NCBI GenBank assembly: GCA_946478895.1
Contig: CAMLDY010000122.1
Location: 1-7,151, forward strand
DNA: 7,151 bases
Reading direction: 5' to 3'
Origin: an uncultured Gemmatimonadota bacterium
GTDB lineage: Bacteria > Gemmatimonadota > Gemmatimonadetes > Gemmatimonadales > Gemmatimonadaceae
The notes beneath the pieces were generated by a model. It did not search any database, was not told the DNA's origin, and saw only the letters and a program-made list of their open reading frames with translations. Position 1 is the first letter of the stretch. Every line of letters starts with the position of its first letter. The translations under genes were made by a program, and so were the position numbers. Below, in pieces: positions 5,995 to 7,151 of this stretch.

Positions 5995-7151
5995 CGATCG
6001 ATGATCTCCAGAAGAAGCTTCTTGGTACGCGGATCATTTTTGCGGGACAGAGCGGAAATGGCGTACCGGCGCAGATCCGGATCGGTTCCGGTACGCGCGA
6101 TCTCCATCAGCTTGTCGGTCGCTTCGGGCTCGGAACGCTGAGCGTACAGGTTGATCAGCTGCTCGCGCAGCGGCCGGTCGCCCGCGACATCGTACATTTT
6201 CGTCAGGTCTCCGATCGAGATGTTCGAGCGTCCTGCATAACGCAGCGCCATCGCGCGCACTTCTACCGGCTCGCTTTGATTGCGCACGATCCCGAGGAGC
6301 CACTGATTGTCGTCGTTGCTTCCCGAGCGCGCGATCGAACGGATTGCCGCGGCCTTGAGCCTCGGCGTCTCGAGCCGGGGATAAACGCTTCTCAGATAGG
6401 CGGCGTTTTCCGGTGACTTGTCGGCATCGATGCTGGAGAGCGCGGTCATGCGGAGATCCGGGTCCAGATCGGATTTCTCGACGAGCGCACGCAGACTCTG
6501 TCGCGCGCGCGGCGAATCGCTGCGGCCAAGCGCGCTGATCGCGGCACGCTGGAGCTGCTCGTTGCCGGGGGTGCGCGCTATCTCCTCGATCGTGGCGATC
6601 GATTGGTCGCCGGGCATTGCCGCGAGGAAACGCAGCGCTTCGGCGCGAACTCTGATGTCGGGATCGTTTTTGGCAGCGCCGAGAATCAGGTTCGTGGCGT
6701 TGGCATCGGTGCGGCGGCCGAGCAGATAGACGGCAGCTCGACGGAGGCTGGCAGAGCATTCATCGCGACGCGCGAGCAGGCGCGCGAGAATTGGGGTCGT
6801 CGATTCGGGATCGGTCTGGCCGAGCGAATTGAGTGCTTCGATTCTGACGGCGAGATCTTCCCGATCGCACGGCGCGCCGGCTTGGGCGGCGGTCTTGTTT
6901 ACTGCCTTGAGCGCGTCGCCGTCACCCTGCGCGGCGAGCGCACCGCGGATGCGGGTCGCGAGCACTGGTGCGTCGGTCTGGAGCGAGGCCTGTCTATAAT
7001 TGCTGCCATTTGCCTGGAGTGCGTTGAGCGCTTCGCGAAGATCGTTGGTGCCGCCGAGGCGATAGAGCGCGAATGCTCGCCAATAGCGGGCGTCCGAGGC
7101 GTACGCGGAGTTGGGGAATTTCTGGCTGATGTCAAAGAAGAGCTGAGCGGC
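5991..7151 (-). CDS. TPR-like plus HEAT-repeat protein, 5' end outside the window
   Basis: The reading frame is open to the right edge, giving 386 visible residues; the GTG at 6965 is internal, not the start, because the coding frame continues upstream with sensible protein sequence. Visible residues 1-45 read as a TPR-like helix pair (LFFDISQKFPNSAYASDA, then Y-W-R-A-F-A-L-Y-R-L-G-G) like those of periplasmic TPR proteins such as YbgF or BamD. From about residue 63 on there are about eight HEAT-like helical repeats, for example R-R-A-A-V-Y-L-L-G-R-R, Q-R-A-A-I-S-A-L-G-R and R-R-Y-A-I-S-A-L-S-R. Two cysteines are visible (in A-P-C-D-R and D-E-C-S-A). The C-terminal portion is paralogous to the downstream gene (shared L-R-S-V/L-Y-P-R-L, Q-W-L-x-G-I-V-R, A-T-D-K-L). 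A signal peptide or membrane anchor would lie beyond the edge. The stop overlaps the next start by ATGA. No enzymatic motif is seen; a scaffold or sensing role is inferred. Confidence 0.87.
   Translation of the reverse strand, partial: AAQLFFDISQKFPNSAYASDARYWRAFALYRLGGTNDLREALNALQANGSNYRQASLQTDAPVLATRIRGALAAQGDGDALKAVNKTAAQAGAPCDREDLAVRIEALNSLGQTDPESTTPILARLLARRDECSASLRRAAVYLLGRRTDANATNLILGAAKNDPDIRVRAEALRFLAAMPGDQSIATIEEIARTPGNEQLQRAAISALGRSDSPRARQSLRALVEKSDLDPDLRMTALSSIDADKSPENAAYLRSVYPRLETPRLKAAAIRSIARSGSNDDNQWLLGIVRNQSEPVEVRAMALRYAGRSNISIGDLTKMYDVAGDRPLREQLINLYAQRSEPEATDKLMEIARTGTDPDLRRYAISALSRKNDPRTKKLLLEIIDR

Overview
The window is about 62-65% GC by eye and tightly packed, with short intergenic gaps. 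The genes look like those of a soil-type Gram-negative bacterium. Two tandem exported HEAT-repeat proteins, a catalytically degenerate Y-family polymerase homologue (ImuB type), a DinB/DUF411 pair and an exported serine hydrolase together suggest Gemmatimonadota. That assignment rests on gene style only; no phylogenetic marker is present.

Layout. (1) 1-1353, minus: a complete imuB-like gene with a good sigma70-type promoter in the 94-nt divergent gap. (2) 1448-2451, plus: a DinB-superfamily gene followed by an exported DUF411 (CopG-type) copper-protein candidate. They overlap by ATGA, so the DUF411 start is position 1984. (3) 2454-3830, minus: an exported class C beta-lactamase-fold serine hydrolase with a C-terminal DUF3471-like domain; its stop lies 2 bp from the DUF411 stop. 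(4) 3831-3931: a divergent gap with a perfect 6-bp inverted repeat and a promoter-like sequence. (5) 3932-4528, plus: a GNAT acetyltransferase resembling short N-acetylglutamate synthases; its start is uncertain. (6) 4529-4728: a 200-nt convergent gap almost filled by a 169-bp element with 50-bp terminal inverted repeats, each arm of which can also fold into its own hairpin. (7) 4729-7151, minus: two overlapping genes for HEAT-repeat proteins with paralogous C-terminal halves. The upstream one also has a TPR-like N-terminal part and runs off the right edge.

How the genes work together. The clear functional units are the DinB-DUF411 pair and the HEAT-repeat pair, both translationally coupled. 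ImuB would act in damage-induced mutagenesis with DnaE2, which is not in the window. The serine hydrolase and the acetyltransferase are single genes. No defence system, phage, CRISPR or RNA gene is visible. The most unusual feature is the paired-hairpin inverted-repeat element at 4547-4715, followed by the HEAT-repeat pair and its two-cysteine N-terminal module.
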